Source of the DNA: Paraglaciecola mesophila
GTDB lineage: Bacteria; Pseudomonadota; Gammaproteobacteria; Enterobacterales; Alteromonadaceae
DNA length: 64,000 nucleotides
Assembly (NCBI RefSeq): GCF_009906955.1
Contig: NZ_CP047656.1
Span: forward strand, 2,001,501 to 2,065,500
Reading direction: 5' to 3'
The notes under the pieces: model-generated
The model's database searches: none
Seen by the model: only the letters and a program-made list of their open reading frames with translations
Told to the model about the DNA's origin: nothing
In this document: positions 8,626-18,399 of the stretch, piece by piece
Numbering within the stretch: the stretch's first letter is position 1
Layout of the letters: each line of letters opens with the position of its first letter
Program-made: the position numbers and the translations under genes

Positions 8626-11058
8626 TTACTTCTTCCTCTTATTTGACGATGAGCGGCGTGGCTTCGAAGCAGGTTTAGAGGCTGTACCGCCTTTATTACT
8701 CGAACGACGCGTGCGCGGTTTCTTTTTGTTTGCGCCAGCTTTGTCGCTGTCACTTGCTGCTTTAGCACCGGCTTTTGATACTGGGCTTTCTTTACCTGAG
8801 GTATTTTTGGTTGCGTCTTTTTTAGTTGAAGTCGATTTTTTTGCTGCGCGCTTTCTTCCTCTAGGTTTAGGCGGAGCCTTGGCTAACACAAAATCAATTT
8901 TTCGTTCATCTAAATTCACCCCTGCCACTTTGACTTCAAGCGGATCACCAAGGCGATAAACAATACCGGAATTTTCACCCACTAAATGCTGCTTGGTTTC
9001 GTCAAACTGATAAAAATCGTTATCTAATGCAGAGATGTGCACTAACCCATCAATATGAAATTCAGTCAGACGTACGAAGAAGCCAAAACTGGTGACGGAT
9101 GCAATAACCCCATCAAATGTATCCCCAACATGGTCGAGCATAAATTCGCACTTGAGCCAGTCTGATACGTCTCGCGTTGCATCATCAGCCCGTCGCTCTG
9201 TCATTGAGCATTGCTCCCCTAGAGCATCCACTTCTTCTTCTGTGTACGCTTTCCCCCCAGTTTTACTTTTTCGTTGCTGTTTTTTATCAATCGTGGCTTT
9301 TAAAGCACGATGTACCACGAGATCAGGATAGCGGCGAATAGGCGAAGTAAAGTGCGCATAGGCATCAAGCGCTAAACCAAAATGACCAATATTTTCGTGA
9401 CTATATACAGCTTGTTTCATCGAACGAAGCAGCATAGTTTGAATAAGCTCTTGATCCGCTCTCCCCTGAATTTTACTGATCACCTCGGTGAATTCTTGCG
9501 GAGACGCGTCCTTGCTGATGTGGTGCGTGATGCCCACTTCAGCTAGATAAGACAAAAATGCGCTCAATCTATCAGAGTCTGGCTCGTCATGAATGCGATA
9601 TAATGCTTCAGCCTTTTGCTTACTTAAGGTTTTTGCCGCCGCTACGTTGGCTAAAATCATACACTCTTCGATCAATTTGTGAGCATCATTACGCGTGACA
9701 GGCACAATGGTGTCTATTTTACGCTGAGCATTAAACACAAACTTACTTTCTTGCGTTTCAAATTCAATGGCACCGCGCTGATTGCGTCTACGTTTTAATG
9801 TACGGTACATATCATGTAGATTTTTAAGATGGGGAACCTGCTCCGCGTAACGCTTATGCAATTCAGGGTTTGCTTGTCCCTCATCTTTCAATAAATCCCA
9901 CACTTTGGTGTAGGTAAGGCGTGCTTTGGAGTTCATTACCGCTTCATAGAACTGATGCTCTGCTAGCTCCCCGTTTGCGCTAATGGTCATTTCACAGACC
10001 ATACATAAACGGTCGACCTGCGGGTTCAAAGAGCATAAACCATTGGATAGCACTTCGGGCAGCATGGGGATAACTTGCTCAGGGAAGTATACTGAGTTAC
10101 CGCGGTTTTGCGCTTCGCTATCTAGTGCGGTGCCAGGTCTGACGTAATAACTCACATCCGCAATTGCAACCCATAATTGCCAGCCACCGTCTTCTAATGG
10201 TTCGCAAAAAACTGCGTCATCAAAATCGCGGGCATCCTCACCGTCAATGGTAACCAAGGGCAGTTGGCGTAGATCAATTCTATTTTCTTTGGCTTCTTCA
10301 GGTACGTGTTCGGTCAGAGCGGAAATTTGCTTAGTGACACCTTTGGGCCAAACATGAGGAATATCGAATGTGCGCAGGGCCATGTCGATTTCCATACCTG
10401 GCGCCATATGTTCACCCAATACTTCTAACACTTTACCGATCGCGTTAACTCGGCGCCTTGGACGTTGAACAATCTCTACTACCACGATAAAACCTTGACG
10501 AGCGCCGTTTACGTATTCGCCTGGAATAGTAATTTCGTGATTAATACGGCTATCATCCGGTATGACTAATCCCACGCCGTTTTCAAAAAAGTAGCGGCCC
10601 ACAATAGGCTCGCTACGTGGCTCGATGATTTTCGCGATGCGGGCTTCTCTACGACCTCTGTTGTCAGTGCCGCTTTCTTTAACCAACACTACATCACCAT
10701 GCAGCACGGTAGACATTTGGGCGTTATGAATAAATAGGTCTTTTTCCCCATCATCGCGCTTTAAAAAACCAAACCCATCTCTGTGGCCAATCACACGCCC
10801 TTGAATCAGCTCTTCTAATTTAAGCTTGGCGTATTTTTTATCACGATTGAATTCGATTTGCCCTTCGCGCTCCATTGCCCGCAAACGACGTTGAATACCG
10901 ATACGACTATCTTCATCTTCTGCGTTTAATAGGTGACAAAATTCAAGAAAGGATAACGGTTTTTTGGCTTTAGTCAGTAATTCGAGCAGATATTCTCGGC
11001 TCGCTACCGGATTTTCGTATTTTTCTTTCTCGCGCTGGTAAAAGGGATCGTCGCTCAT
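8626..11058 (-). CDS. rnr: Ribonuclease R
   Basis: 810 residues. Domain order fits RNase R: N-terminal helix-turn-helix (about 20-80), cold-shock domains (about 85-220), RNB catalytic domain with the metal-binding [13 protein letters not shown] at 271-283, an S1 domain (about 640-725), and a long lysine/serine-rich tail to the C-terminus. The enzyme is a processive 3'-to-5' exoribonuclease that unwinds structured RNA, working on mRNA decay, rRNA quality control and tmRNA-tagged messages. The first gene of the rnr-rlmB pair; motX lies 140 bp upstream on the same strand. Confidence 0.96.
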   Translation of the reverse strand: MSDDPFYQREKEKYENPVASREYLLELLTKAKKPLSFLEFCHLLNAEDEDSRIGIQRRLRAMEREGQIEFNRDKKYAKLKLEELIQGRVIGHRDGFGFLKRDDGEKDLFIHNAQMSTVLHGDVVLVKESGTDNRGRREARIAKIIEPRSEPIVGRYFFENGVGLVIPDDSRINHEITIPGEYVNGARQGFIVVVEIVQRPRRRVNAIGKVLEVLGEHMAPGMEIDMALRTFDIPHVWPKGVTKQISALTEHVPEEAKENRIDLRQLPLVTIDGEDARDFDDAVFCEPLEDGGWQLWVAIADVSYYVRPGTALDSEAQNRGNSVYFPEQVIPMLPEVLSNGLCSLNPQVDRLCMVCEMTISANGELAEHQFYEAVMNSKARLTYTKVWDLLKDEGQANPELHKRYAEQVPHLKNLHDMYRTLKRRRNQRGAIEFETQESKFVFNAQRKIDTIVPVTRNDAHKLIEECMILANVAAAKTLSKQKAEALYRIHDEPDSDRLSAFLSYLAEVGITHHISKDASPQEFTEVISKIQGRADQELIQTMLLRSMKQAVYSHENIGHFGLALDAYAHFTSPIRRYPDLVVHRALKATIDKKQQRKSKTGGKAYTEEEVDALGEQCSMTERRADDATRDVSDWLKCEFMLDHVGDTFDGVIASVTSFGFFVRLTEFHIDGLVHISALDNDFYQFDETKQHLVGENSGIVYRLGDPLEVKVAGVNLDERKIDFVLAKAPPKPRGRKRAAKKSTSTKKDATKNTSGKESPVSKAGAKAASDSDKAGANKKKPRTRRSSNKGGTASKPASKPRRSSSNKRKK

Positions 11059-11197
11059 ATAAGTGATGGCGTTTCCAAGTTAGGTAAATGTTGTGCCTAG
11101 TATAACGAAGCTGACGCAATTAAAAACGCTTAATTGACAACGATAAAGCCCAACTTGCAATGCATTGAATAAAGTGATGACTTTAAAAAGGAATGAC

Positions 11198-11851
11198 TTA
11201 AGACTCTAAAGGCCGTTTTGCTTTACGAACCGCCTTCGGGTGCATCAGTTTTTCGAGTTCAGATAAACAGTGGGCTATTTTTTGGTGCGTCTGCTTATCG
11301 TTGGTCACGGCATTATATAACCAGTGATATGCATCTTCATAATCATAGGGGCTACCGTAACCGTCGAGAAACAATTCGACCAATTCAATTTGTGCCTTTT
11401 GATTGCCCAACATGGATGCTTCACGTAAAAAGACCACCGCTCGTTCTTTATCCTGTTGTACTAGCTTACCTTTTGAATAGTACCGACCAAGTTGTTCCAA
11501 GCCTTCAGGTAAACCTTGATCAGCGGCTTGACGCATAAAGTTAACACCACGCTCGGGTTCAGCATCTACGCAAACGCCCCAAGCAAGCATGTCACCCCAT
11601 AAAAATTGATAGGCAGGTATTTTTAAGGTCTGTGCTCTGGCTTCTATGTCTTGCACTAACTGACAGTCATCTAAAACAACGCGACTTAAATGTTCATTGC
11701 GATGAATTAAACGCAATAGCTCATCTTGAGAATATAGCTGGACGGCTTTGAGCTCTTCTGCCGCAAAACTAACAGAAGCCCCTACTGTGATTAAACTTAA
11801 ACAACCAGTAAACAGGCCTAGATTGAACAATTTAGAGAATGACATTTTCAT
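11198..11851 (-). CDS. motX: Sodium-type polar flagellar motor protein MotX
   Basis: 217 residues with a signal peptide (cleavage near SFAA, residue 30), so periplasmic. The body has Sel1-like repeats (GDMLAWGVCVDAEPERGVNFMRQAADQGLPEGLEQLGRYYSKGKLVQQDKERAVVFLREA region). The segments QLYSQDELLRLI, DDCQLVQDI, PAYQFLWGDMLAWGVCV and YDYEDAYHWLYNAV match my recollection of Vibrio MotX closely, including paired cysteines. MotX and MotY form the T ring that anchors the Na+-driven PomAB stator. No other flagellar gene is nearby, which is usual for motX. Alternative call: generic Sel1-repeat protein. Confidence 0.82.
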   Translation of the reverse strand: MKMSFSKLFNLGLFTGCLSLITVGASVSFAAEELKAVQLYSQDELLRLIHRNEHLSRVVLDDCQLVQDIEARAQTLKIPAYQFLWGDMLAWGVCVDAEPERGVNFMRQAADQGLPEGLEQLGRYYSKGKLVQQDKERAVVFLREASMLGNQKAQIELVELFLDGYGSPYDYEDAYHWLYNAVTNDKQTHQKIAHCLSELEKLMHPKAVRKAKRPLES

Positions 11852-11962
11852 AGTGATATCTATTTACCAAGACATATAAGGTTTTATCGGCAGCAATTTG
11901 AATTGGTAAACCCTTAACTGCCGAATGTATTTCCTATACTCAAGTCAGAATAGAGTTACCCG

Positions 11963-12196
11963 TTAACTTGCCAACGCAGACTGCACCACTTGTGCATGTT
12001 CAATCAAATCGTGACCAAGATCGGTCAAGTAGCCGCCATCTGGCAAGGTCACTATGCCTTTTTCAAATAAGCGCTTAGCGGCATCAATGAGTTCAGGCTC
12101 TGCGTCATGATGTATTTTCAAGCCTTGCATCAAGCTAGTAGTGGGAAACTTCAATAGTAAATTAAACTCGTTAACCATTTCGTTCGTAAGTGACAT
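11963..12196 (-). CDS. Conserved small protein, TIGR02647 type
   Basis: 77 residues from MSLTNEMVNEFNLLLKF; a longer frame with 13 extra residues exists, but this ATG gives the family-like start. The segments GLKIHHDAEPELIDAAKRLFEKGI and DGGYLTDLGHDLIEHA match the TIGR02647 family of small gammaproteobacterial proteins, often annotated as putative DNA-binding. The fold looks like a small winged helix-turn-helix. Function unknown; cytoplasmic. Confidence 0.75.
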   Translation of the reverse strand: MSLTNEMVNEFNLLLKFPTTSLMQGLKIHHDAEPELIDAAKRLFEKGIVTLPDGGYLTDLGHDLIEHAQVVQSALAS

Positions 12197-12710
12197 TGGC
12201 AATCCTCGATGATGATTATTGTGTGGTAAAGACAATCCATTCGGGTTTTCTCAGCTTACTTAAACCAAGCATATACACACCAAGTTTGAAGATAAACATC
12301 CACTTAACGCGATATAAAAGTATGTCGAGCTAACCCGCTAATTTTACATATCATGCTATGCCAATAAACCACTAGATGTTAATAAAATCAAGCCAAAAAC
12401 GACAAAGACTGTGTATCAATGTGATATCCAATCAAAGGGAAATAGCTAAAAATAACAAGGTCTAACGATCCATCTCGTAACTTAGCACCGAGCAGTTTAT
12501 ACTCTGGTATGGTAGATTGTTACTTTCAATGTTCTTGTTTGTATTACAACATTGACTGAAGTACACCTTAGCAGTTTGAACCACTCGTTATTCTGCACAT
12601 TTCGGAAGGCACCATAAGCGCCCATAGTTGACGCTGTTAAAACACCTTCAATCACATTTTAATTATTTGCGCTCAAAATAGCGCAATTTGATATAGCGCA
12701 GAACATTATT
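12197..12710. other. Intergenic region without recognisable genes
   Basis: About 510 bp between two divergent genes. No reading frame, RNA gene or clear repeat is seen. Just before the flavin reductase start there is a short GCGC-rich repeat (GCGC at 12669 and again at 12682 and 12697) that could form alternative small hairpins in the leader. The length is greater than expected for simple promoters. Confidence 0.4.
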
Positions 12711-13424
12711 ATGCATCACACACTATGTAAGGTTGACTCCATTGTTGCTCTCAACCCTGTCGTCAGCCTAGTGACCTTGACACCTCAGCAGCCTTTTACC
12801 CACCAGGCTGGTCAATACCTTAAAATCGTCATGGACGAAGGCGATCAACGCCCCTTTAGTATCGCCACGGCTCCTCGCGAAGATGGCACCATTCAATTGC
12901 ATATCGGTGCTGAGCCAGGCAATAGTTACGCTGGTGAAGTGCTTGAAAAAATGCGCAATGAAGGGGAAATCACGGTAAACGGTGGTTTAGGCAACGCGTA
13001 TGCACAACTTGAAAGCAGCATGCCCACTATTTTACTTGCTGGCGGGACTGGCTTTTCTTATACCCAGGCTATTTTGCATAAAATGCTTGAGGTAAGTGAA
13101 TCGGTTGAAGGTCACAAAGATCCTATTTTCCTATATTGGGGCACCCGTTCTACCGCAGACATGTATGCCTACGATGAACTTGTCGCACTTGATAAGAAAC
13201 ATGCCCACTTTACCTTCGTTCCTGTGGTTGAGCATCCAGGGCACCAGTGGTCGGGTAAGACCGGCTATGTACATAAGGCAGTACTTGAAGATTTTGTTAG
13301 CCTTGAGCCCTATCGTGTCTATGTTGCAGGTCGATTTGAAATGGCTGGTGTCGCACGAGAAGACTTCCACCAGCAAGGGTTGATATTGAAAAACTTGTTC
13401 GGCGATGCATTCGAGTTTATTTAA
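12711..13424 (+). CDS. fre: NAD(P)H-flavin reductase
   Basis: 237 residues of the ferredoxin-NADP reductase superfamily, Fre/LuxG group. The flavin-binding RPFSIA motif is at 47-52, the nucleotide-binding LLAGGTGFSYTQAI at 108-121, and YVAGRFEMAGVARE near the C-terminus. The enzyme reduces free FMN, FAD or riboflavin with NAD(P)H to supply reduced flavin, for example for ferric iron reduction or ribonucleotide reductase activation. The gene stands alone; no ubiD or lux gene is adjacent. Confidence 0.88.
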   Translation: MHHTLCKVDSIVALNPVVSLVTLTPQQPFTHQAGQYLKIVMDEGDQRPFSIATAPREDGTIQLHIGAEPGNSYAGEVLEKMRNEGEITVNGGLGNAYAQLESSMPTILLAGGTGFSYTQAILHKMLEVSESVEGHKDPIFLYWGTRSTADMYAYDELVALDKKHAHFTFVPVVEHPGHQWSGKTGYVHKAVLEDFVSLEPYRVYVAGRFEMAGVAREDFHQQGLILKNLFGDAFEFI

Positions 13425-13446
13425 ACGCTAACGTAATGGCTGCATT

Positions 13447-13470
13447 GGGTAAGTACAAGACTTACCCTTT
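13447..13470. terminator. Short hairpin between convergent fre and trmL
   Basis: Perfect 8-bp stem GGGTAAGT / ACTTACCC with a 5-base loop (13447-13467), followed by three T on the plus strand. It lies exactly between the two convergent stop codons. Confidence 0.45.
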
Positions 13471-13485
13471 GAACCTTATCAACTG

Positions 13486-13950
13486 CTACACCGCGCCACT
13501 GAAATCAAGTTGACGCCATGCTTCATAAACAAATACAGATACCGCATTAGACAAATTCATGCTGCGACTGTCCGCGAGCATTGGAATGCGTACTCTTTGT
13601 TCTGGTGGCAAGCTTTGGATCACCTCATTTGGCAAACCCCGTGTTTCAGGGCCAAACAATAACGCGTCACCTACTTGATACTCGGCTTTAGCAAAAAAAG
13701 TTGTCCCTTTGGTTGTGCAAGCAAAGACCCGTTTAGGTTGGCGTGATTCAATATAAGCATCCAAAGACGCATGCCTGACCACATTAGCGAATTCGTGATA
13801 ATCCAGTCCAGCTCGGCGAACTCGTTTGTCGTCCCATTCAAACCCTAACGGCTCAATTAAATGCAGGGCAAAGCCCGTATTAGCGCATAAGCGAATAATA
13901 TTGCCAGTATTGGGCGGAATTTCAGGTTGGTATAATACAATGTCTAGCAT
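13486..13950 (-). CDS. trmL: tRNA (cytidine/uridine-34-2'-O)-methyltransferase
   Basis: 154 residues from [20 protein letters not shown]; four extra codons upstream are open, but this start matches TrmL (YibK). It is a minimal SPOUT methyltransferase, with the knot formed by [11 protein letters not shown] and [19 protein letters not shown]. The homodimer methylates the wobble nucleotide ribose of leucine tRNAs. It is a single gene, convergent with fre. Confidence 0.93.
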   Translation of the reverse strand: MLDIVLYQPEIPPNTGNIIRLCANTGFALHLIEPLGFEWDDKRVRRAGLDYHEFANVVRHASLDAYIESRQPKRVFACTTKGTTFFAKAEYQVGDALLFGPETRGLPNEVIQSLPPEQRVRIPMLADSRSMNLSNAVSVFVYEAWRQLDFSGAV

Positions 13951-14014
13951 AAAAATGGTCACGAAAAGTCACAATGGCGGTGATTCTAACAAAGTGCACT
14001 AATATGAGTAAGGC

Positions 14015-14995
14015 CTATATGTCAGGTGCAAGGTGCAAAAAAGCTAAAATAGCCTCTAAACAGGGGATCCGGTATTTATCTTCTTCAAGCAGCATTTCGT
14101 GCCTAGCACCCGCGATGTGCTGCACCTCACAGTGAGGAATGTTGGCTAACACTCGGCTTTGCCTTTTGTTATCCACGACTGTGTCATGCCCTGCTTGAAT
14201 CGCCCAAACAGGGAGCGTAATTTGACTCGCTTGGGCTTCAATGGTGTCCATCGCTTTTAACGCTGCACGCAGCCAATGGCCGGTCACGCCGCCTAGTTGA
14301 ACTTCAGGCTGCAGGTTATATTCGTCTCGAAATAATCGATAGCGTATATTGCTATGGGTTAATTCGTTAAGCGCAAACTCAGTCTCACGATAGTTTCTCT
14401 GGCCCGGAAAGTAACTCGCGTCATGACCTAATCCTCGGCTAATTAATAAATTGGTACCAATCAACATATTCGCCAACCAATTTGGTAACGCAGGACGAAT
14501 ACCAAACATAGGTGCGCACACTATCAGTTGAGCGAAATCTTGAGGGTGGGCTAACACATATAAGGCGCCGATGGCACATCCCATCGAGTGGCATAATAAT
14601 TGGGGTTTGTGTTGAGTGTTTGGTTCAATAACCTGCTGATAAAAAAGTTTAAAATCAGCAACATAATCAGAAAAGTCATGCACAAACCCCATATGTGGGT
14701 TTTGTGTCATACGGCCTGATAAGCCTTGTCCTCGATGATCATGGATAAACACCGAATAACCATTTTGGTACAGGTCGAAAATCACTTCTTGGTACTTCAC
14801 CCAAGACTCTATTCGGCCGGTTGATATGGCAACCGCTCCTTTCTCATCAGGATGAGGTAAGTAGGCATAGCTGATATTGATACCTGAGTGCCCTTCAAAG
14901 CGACCTTTAGCAAGAGATCCCATTAAAGGCTTTATCTTATCTTGATAGATTCGCTCAAGGTCTTTTTCTGCGCTTATCAGGTATTTGCCCGTCAT
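14015..14995 (-). CDS. Alpha/beta-hydrolase, lysophospholipase L2-like
   Basis: 326 residues of the PldB/monoacylglycerol lipase (hydrolase_4) family. HDHRGQGLSGR at 85-95 supports the oxyanion region; the nucleophile elbow reads CHSMG with Ser137, so the first glycine of GxSxG is a cysteine. A likely acid is in AIQAGHDTVVD and the catalytic histidine in GARHEML near the C-terminus. There is no signal peptide, so it is probably cytoplasmic or inner-membrane associated, acting on lysophospholipids or acylglycerols. It follows cpxA on the same strand after 80 bp, but I cannot tell whether it is part of that operon. Confidence 0.8.
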   Translation of the reverse strand: MTGKYLISAEKDLERIYQDKIKPLMGSLAKGRFEGHSGINISYAYLPHPDEKGAVAISTGRIESWVKYQEVIFDLYQNGYSVFIHDHRGQGLSGRMTQNPHMGFVHDFSDYVADFKLFYQQVIEPNTQHKPQLLCHSMGCAIGALYVLAHPQDFAQLIVCAPMFGIRPALPNWLANMLIGTNLLISRGLGHDASYFPGQRNYRETEFALNELTHSNIRYRLFRDEYNLQPEVQLGGVTGHWLRAALKAMDTIEAQASQITLPVWAIQAGHDTVVDNKRQSRVLANIPHCEVQHIAGARHEMLLEEDKYRIPCLEAILAFLHLAPDI

Positions 14996-15075
14996 ACATC
15001 TGCTCTATTGGTGCACTTTCCCTATAGCTTATCAGAGGCCTAACGCAGTGAGAACAAAGAGAAATAACAAAAGCG

Positions 15076-16479
15076 TTAGGCGTCAATAGGTAAGCAAATA
15101 TGCACACACAATCCACCATTTACTTGATTGTGTGCACTAATCTTACCTTTGTGGGCTGCAATCGCGCGACTAGCAATGGCTAAACCTAAACCAATACCAC
15201 CACTATCTCGCTCCCTCGCGCTTGAAACACGATAAAATGGTTGAAATATATTCTCTAAATCTGATTCAGGAATCCCCTTACCATCATCACAAATAGCTAT
15301 ATTTACTTCCGCATCTTTGACCTTAAGCGTAAAAGAGACATCGCGCTGCGCGTATTTCACTGCATTGCGCAGTACATTTTCAATACCGCTTGCTAGTAAG
15401 TCCTCATCAGCGTTTATTGTGGCATCAGATTCAATATTGACGGTGACTGTTTTACCTTGGGAGTTGGCTTCAAACTCACAGTCGGCCAACAAACCTGTGA
15501 GTAAGGTATCAAAACTCAACGCTTGTTTTTGAGAAACGCGCGCATTATTGTCAAGCCGGGATAGCATCAAAACCTGGGCAAGCATGCTCTCCATTTGATG
15601 AGCTTCTTTTTCAATTCTAGCCAATGCTTGCTCGTTACTCTTGCTATCTTTAGAAGGCTCTTGTTGCTGTGCAATTCCTATTGCTAGCTGCATACGAGTC
15701 AAAGGTGAGCGCAACTCATGAGAGATATCTGCGAGTAAACGCTTCTGGCCATTTAGTAGCGTCTCTATTTGTTCTGCCATATGGTTAAAATCTCTTCCTA
15801 ACCGCCCAATCTCATCGCCTCGGTAACTGGCTGAGCCAACACGACTACTCAAAGCGCCGCTCGCCATTCTCTTACTCGCAACTTGCAATTGCTTCAACGG
15901 TTTCACAAGAGACCAAGCAATTAATGAACATAATATTGCACTTATGAGTAGCACTAAAAAAATGAGTAATAATGGCGGTCTGTGACGTAATTCACCACTG
16001 AACCCCATTGGTCTAGGACGCCCAGCGAACAACAGATAATCTTTGCCAGAAATATTGGTGGTAACTGGGCCAAACATATCGCCAAAAGGTGTCACTATGC
16101 GCAGCGGATTCGCCGAACCAATTAAATCGAGAAAAGGCTTTTCGTTTGGCAAATGCGGCATCGGGCCCCGCAAGGTAAACTCTTTGGTTTGTGGCTCGAG
16201 CAAAAATACCATGAGTTTTCCACGTTGCCCTGTACGTTCTAAAATGTCTTTCAGTGTTTGCCCATCTTTGCTGCGCGTCACTTGTCGTTGCAGGGCTCTC
16301 TCGGTATTTTCAAGCATAAAATGCTGCTTGTCATCCATGGGTAGGTACTCAACGGGTGACGCAATACTTTGCATAATCCACACAGCCCCCACAATCATGA
16401 CGATGGTGGTACACCAGAACCACAAAAATATACGACCATACAAACTTCGAAATGGGTTTAAATAGAGCAGGCGTTTCAT
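15076..16479 (-). CDS. cpxA: Envelope-stress sensor histidine kinase CpxA
   Basis: 467 residues. TM1 is at about 15-40, a periplasmic sensor of about 130 residues follows, TM2 is at 169-191, HAMP at 192-244, the dimerisation box DISHELRSPLTRM with phospho-accepting His254, and an ATPase domain with NVLRNAVKYA, DDGKGIPE and GIGLGLAIA. This order and the context identify CpxA, which reports misfolded envelope proteins and dephosphorylates CpxR when inactive. Its ATG overlaps the cpxR stop codon (ATGA), so the two are translationally coupled. Confidence 0.88.
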   Translation of the reverse strand: MKRLLYLNPFRSLYGRIFLWFWCTTIVMIVGAVWIMQSIASPVEYLPMDDKQHFMLENTERALQRQVTRSKDGQTLKDILERTGQRGKLMVFLLEPQTKEFTLRGPMPHLPNEKPFLDLIGSANPLRIVTPFGDMFGPVTTNISGKDYLLFAGRPRPMGFSGELRHRPPLLLIFLVLLISAILCSLIAWSLVKPLKQLQVASKRMASGALSSRVGSASYRGDEIGRLGRDFNHMAEQIETLLNGQKRLLADISHELRSPLTRMQLAIGIAQQQEPSKDSKSNEQALARIEKEAHQMESMLAQVLMLSRLDNNARVSQKQALSFDTLLTGLLADCEFEANSQGKTVTVNIESDATINADEDLLASGIENVLRNAVKYAQRDVSFTLKVKDAEVNIAICDDGKGIPESDLENIFQPFYRVSSARERDSGGIGLGLAIASRAIAAHKGKISAHNQVNGGLCVHICLPIDA

Positions 16480-17183
16480 AGCTCACCTAAATAGACGTAG
16501 CCTACCCCCCGATGGGTTTTAATTTTCTCTTGGTCGCTAAACATATTTAGCTTTTTACGTAAATTACTCACATGCATATCAATGCTGCGATCAAACGCGG
16601 CGAGTTTACGCCCCAATACCTGCTCACTGATTGCTTGCTTCGGCACTAAGTCAGGGCTGCTACTCATCAACAACCTCAGTACAGCAAACTCTGTCCCTGT
16701 CAGCTCTATGTCATGAGAATTACACGCCACAGTTTGTGCAGCAATGTTCAACTGCACATCACCGATTTCAATCATGTTCTGTTTTTGTTTGTCACTCTGC
16801 AGGCCGGCCTGAATATCAACCCGACGCACAATAGCTTTAACACGGGCAGACAACTCTCTGTGATTAAATGGCTTTGCCAAATAATCATCCGCGCCTAACT
16901 CCAACCCCAATATTCTGTCAAAGTCATCGCCCTTGGCTGTCAGCATCAATACGGGAGTAACGTGGGTACTGCGCAAACGTTTCAATACTTCAAAGCCATC
17001 CACTTTAGGCAGCATGACATCTAATATAATTAAATCAAAATGCTGTCCAGATTTAGCCGCCAGCAGCCCAGCTTCTCCGTCACCAGCGACTTGAACTGTA
17101 TATCCTTGCGCGGTTAGATACTCTTGTAGTAACTCGGTGAGGGCTTGATCATCATCAATCAGCAACAAAGACTTTTCTAGCAT
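16476..17183 (-). CDS. cpxR: Envelope-stress response regulator CpxR
   Basis: 235 residues from MLEKSLLLIDDDQAL. The start at 17183 is preferred over an in-frame GTG six bases upstream because GAAGGAAAG sits at the right distance. The receiver domain (1-120) has the acidic pocket D10-D12, phospho-acceptor Asp55 in LIILDVMLPK and the lysine of YLAKPF; the C-terminal OmpR-type winged helix ends HRGVGYVYLGEL. It is divergent from the CpxP-like gene and shares a CpxR box in the gap, the classical autoregulated arrangement. Confidence 0.9.
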   Translation of the reverse strand: MLEKSLLLIDDDQALTELLQEYLTAQGYTVQVAGDGEAGLLAAKSGQHFDLIILDVMLPKVDGFEVLKRLRSTHVTPVLMLTAKGDDFDRILGLELGADDYLAKPFNHRELSARVKAIVRRVDIQAGLQSDKQKQNMIEIGDVQLNIAAQTVACNSHDIELTGTEFAVLRLLMSSSPDLVPKQAISEQVLGRKLAAFDRSIDMHVSNLRKKLNMFSDQEKIKTHRGVGYVYLGEL

Positions 17184-17272
17184 GTACACTTTCCTTCAAA
17201 CTGCGGCAGCCTAACAATGGGCGCATGAATACTTATAAAATAATACCGAAACTAACGTTACCAAGCTGCCGA

Positions 17273-17288
17273 TTTACGTAATCTTTAC
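17273..17288 (-). promoter_or_regulatory. CpxR box between cpxRA and the CpxP-like gene
   Basis: TTTAC-GTAATC-TTTAC reads on the minus strand as GTAAA-N6-GTAAA, an exact match to the CpxR consensus GTAAA-N4-8-GTAAA. It is 72 bp upstream of the CpxP-like start codon and 90 bp from cpxR, so it can serve both. A weak promoter TTTGCG (17295-17300) / GATAAC (17319-17324, 18-base spacer) for the CpxP-like gene lies just downstream. Confidence 0.75.
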
Positions 17289-17359
17289 ACTGGCTTTGCG
17301 TTTCTTTGCGCTAGTGCTGATAACCTGTTTTTGTAATTCAATATAGTAAGGCATATTCA

Positions 17360-18220
17360 ATGCGAACGTTAAAATCATTGTTTACTCCCATCGCGATTTC
17401 CCTCGCCATTATTTTGGCTCAGCCATCAGCAAGCGCCAATCCCCCAGAGCAAAAAGAGCTAATAAGCTTACGCCATTTTTTGAAACAAGTGGATTTAACC
17501 AATAGCCAACGTCAAGATGTTCGTTTATTGATGCAGCAAAACCGCGCTACAAAAAACACTTACCAGCCAGATCAGGAATCGGTGCGAGAGGCTGTACGCA
17601 ACCTAATACAAACCGATGAATGGCATGAAGCAGACATCAACAGCGCGCTTGAAGCTGAGCTACATTTACAAGCCCAATTGATGTGGTTAAATATTCAAAC
17701 ACAACACCAAATATGGCTAACCTTAACTGATACGCAAAAAGCACAGATCTTAACTGAGTTGAACACATCTAATGAAGGTGCTTATAGCGAAAAAACTGAT
17801 AATGAACTTAAGCAACAAAACGAAGAACGCCCTCAAGGCAAACGTAAAATGCATCAAGAGCAGCGCCAGAAAAAGCTCATCGCAGCGCTTAACTTAAATG
17901 ATGAACAACACGCTCTATTCGTATCACAACGCGCTGCCGAAAAGGCAGATAGAGAAGCAAATAAATCTGCACATCAAACGCTCAAAGCTGAGTTTATCGG
18001 ACTAATCACTGCTGAAAACCTGAACGAAACTGACTGGACAGCACTGCAAGCACAAACCCAAATAAGCCGATTTGAACATGCTTTTACGAGAGCAAAAAAT
18101 CAATTTACCTTTTGGAATAGCCTCAGCAATGAGCAACAACAAATGCTGCAGGAAATAATCAATAAACAGCAGGGTGAGCATAAAAGGCGCCCTCGCTTCG
18201 GAGACAAAGGCGAGTCATAA
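17360..18220 (+). CDS. Periplasmic CpxP/Spy-like protein, tandemly duplicated
   Basis: 286 residues against about 166 for E. coli CpxP. Residues 1-26 form a signal peptide (cleavage near SASA-NPP). Four LTxxQ-type motifs are seen: LTNSQ (46-50), LTDTQ (122-126), LNDEQ (179-183) and LSNEQ (255-259). The spacing within each pair is 76 residues and the repeat period is 133, so the protein looks like two CpxP/Spy units in one chain; the segment LIQTDEWHEADINSAL aligns with LITAENLNETDWTAL. CpxP/Spy proteins are cradle-shaped dimeric chaperones and CpxP inhibits CpxA. Divergence from cpxRA and the CpxR box support the assignment. Confidence 0.85.
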   Translation: MRTLKSLFTPIAISLAIILAQPSASANPPEQKELISLRHFLKQVDLTNSQRQDVRLLMQQNRATKNTYQPDQESVREAVRNLIQTDEWHEADINSALEAELHLQAQLMWLNIQTQHQIWLTLTDTQKAQILTELNTSNEGAYSEKTDNELKQQNEERPQGKRKMHQEQRQKKLIAALNLNDEQHALFVSQRAAEKADREANKSAHQTLKAEFIGLITAENLNETDWTALQAQTQISRFEHAFTRAKNQFTFWNSLSNEQQQMLQEIINKQQGEHKRRPRFGDKGES

Positions 18221-18279
18221 CGTTAGCGCAAATCAGTAGAGAATTTACCGCACGCTTTTTAGCCAATAAAAAGCATAAT

Positions 18280-18351
18280 CCCGCCGAGTTCAGGTGTTAA
18301 ACTCAGCGGGTAGCGTTTCTGACAAATCAGTTTTACATCCCCCTTGAGGGG
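18280..18351 (+). terminator. Hairpins downstream of the CpxP-like gene
   Basis: A stem CCCGC-c-GAGTT / AACTC-a-GCGGG (18280-18310) is followed by a second small GC hairpin CCCCT-TG-AGGGG with TTTCCT (18340-18356). Together they lie between the convergent CpxP-like gene and mgsA. No long T-run is present, so efficiency is uncertain. Confidence 0.4.
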
Positions 18352-18399
18352 TTTCCTCGCCAATACTTTAATCCTCCCTTGCGTACCACTTACAATACC

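Noticed and set aside
13096..13383. Two opposite reading frames inside fre
   Set aside because: Both lie wholly within the flavin reductase gene in other frames and resemble no family.
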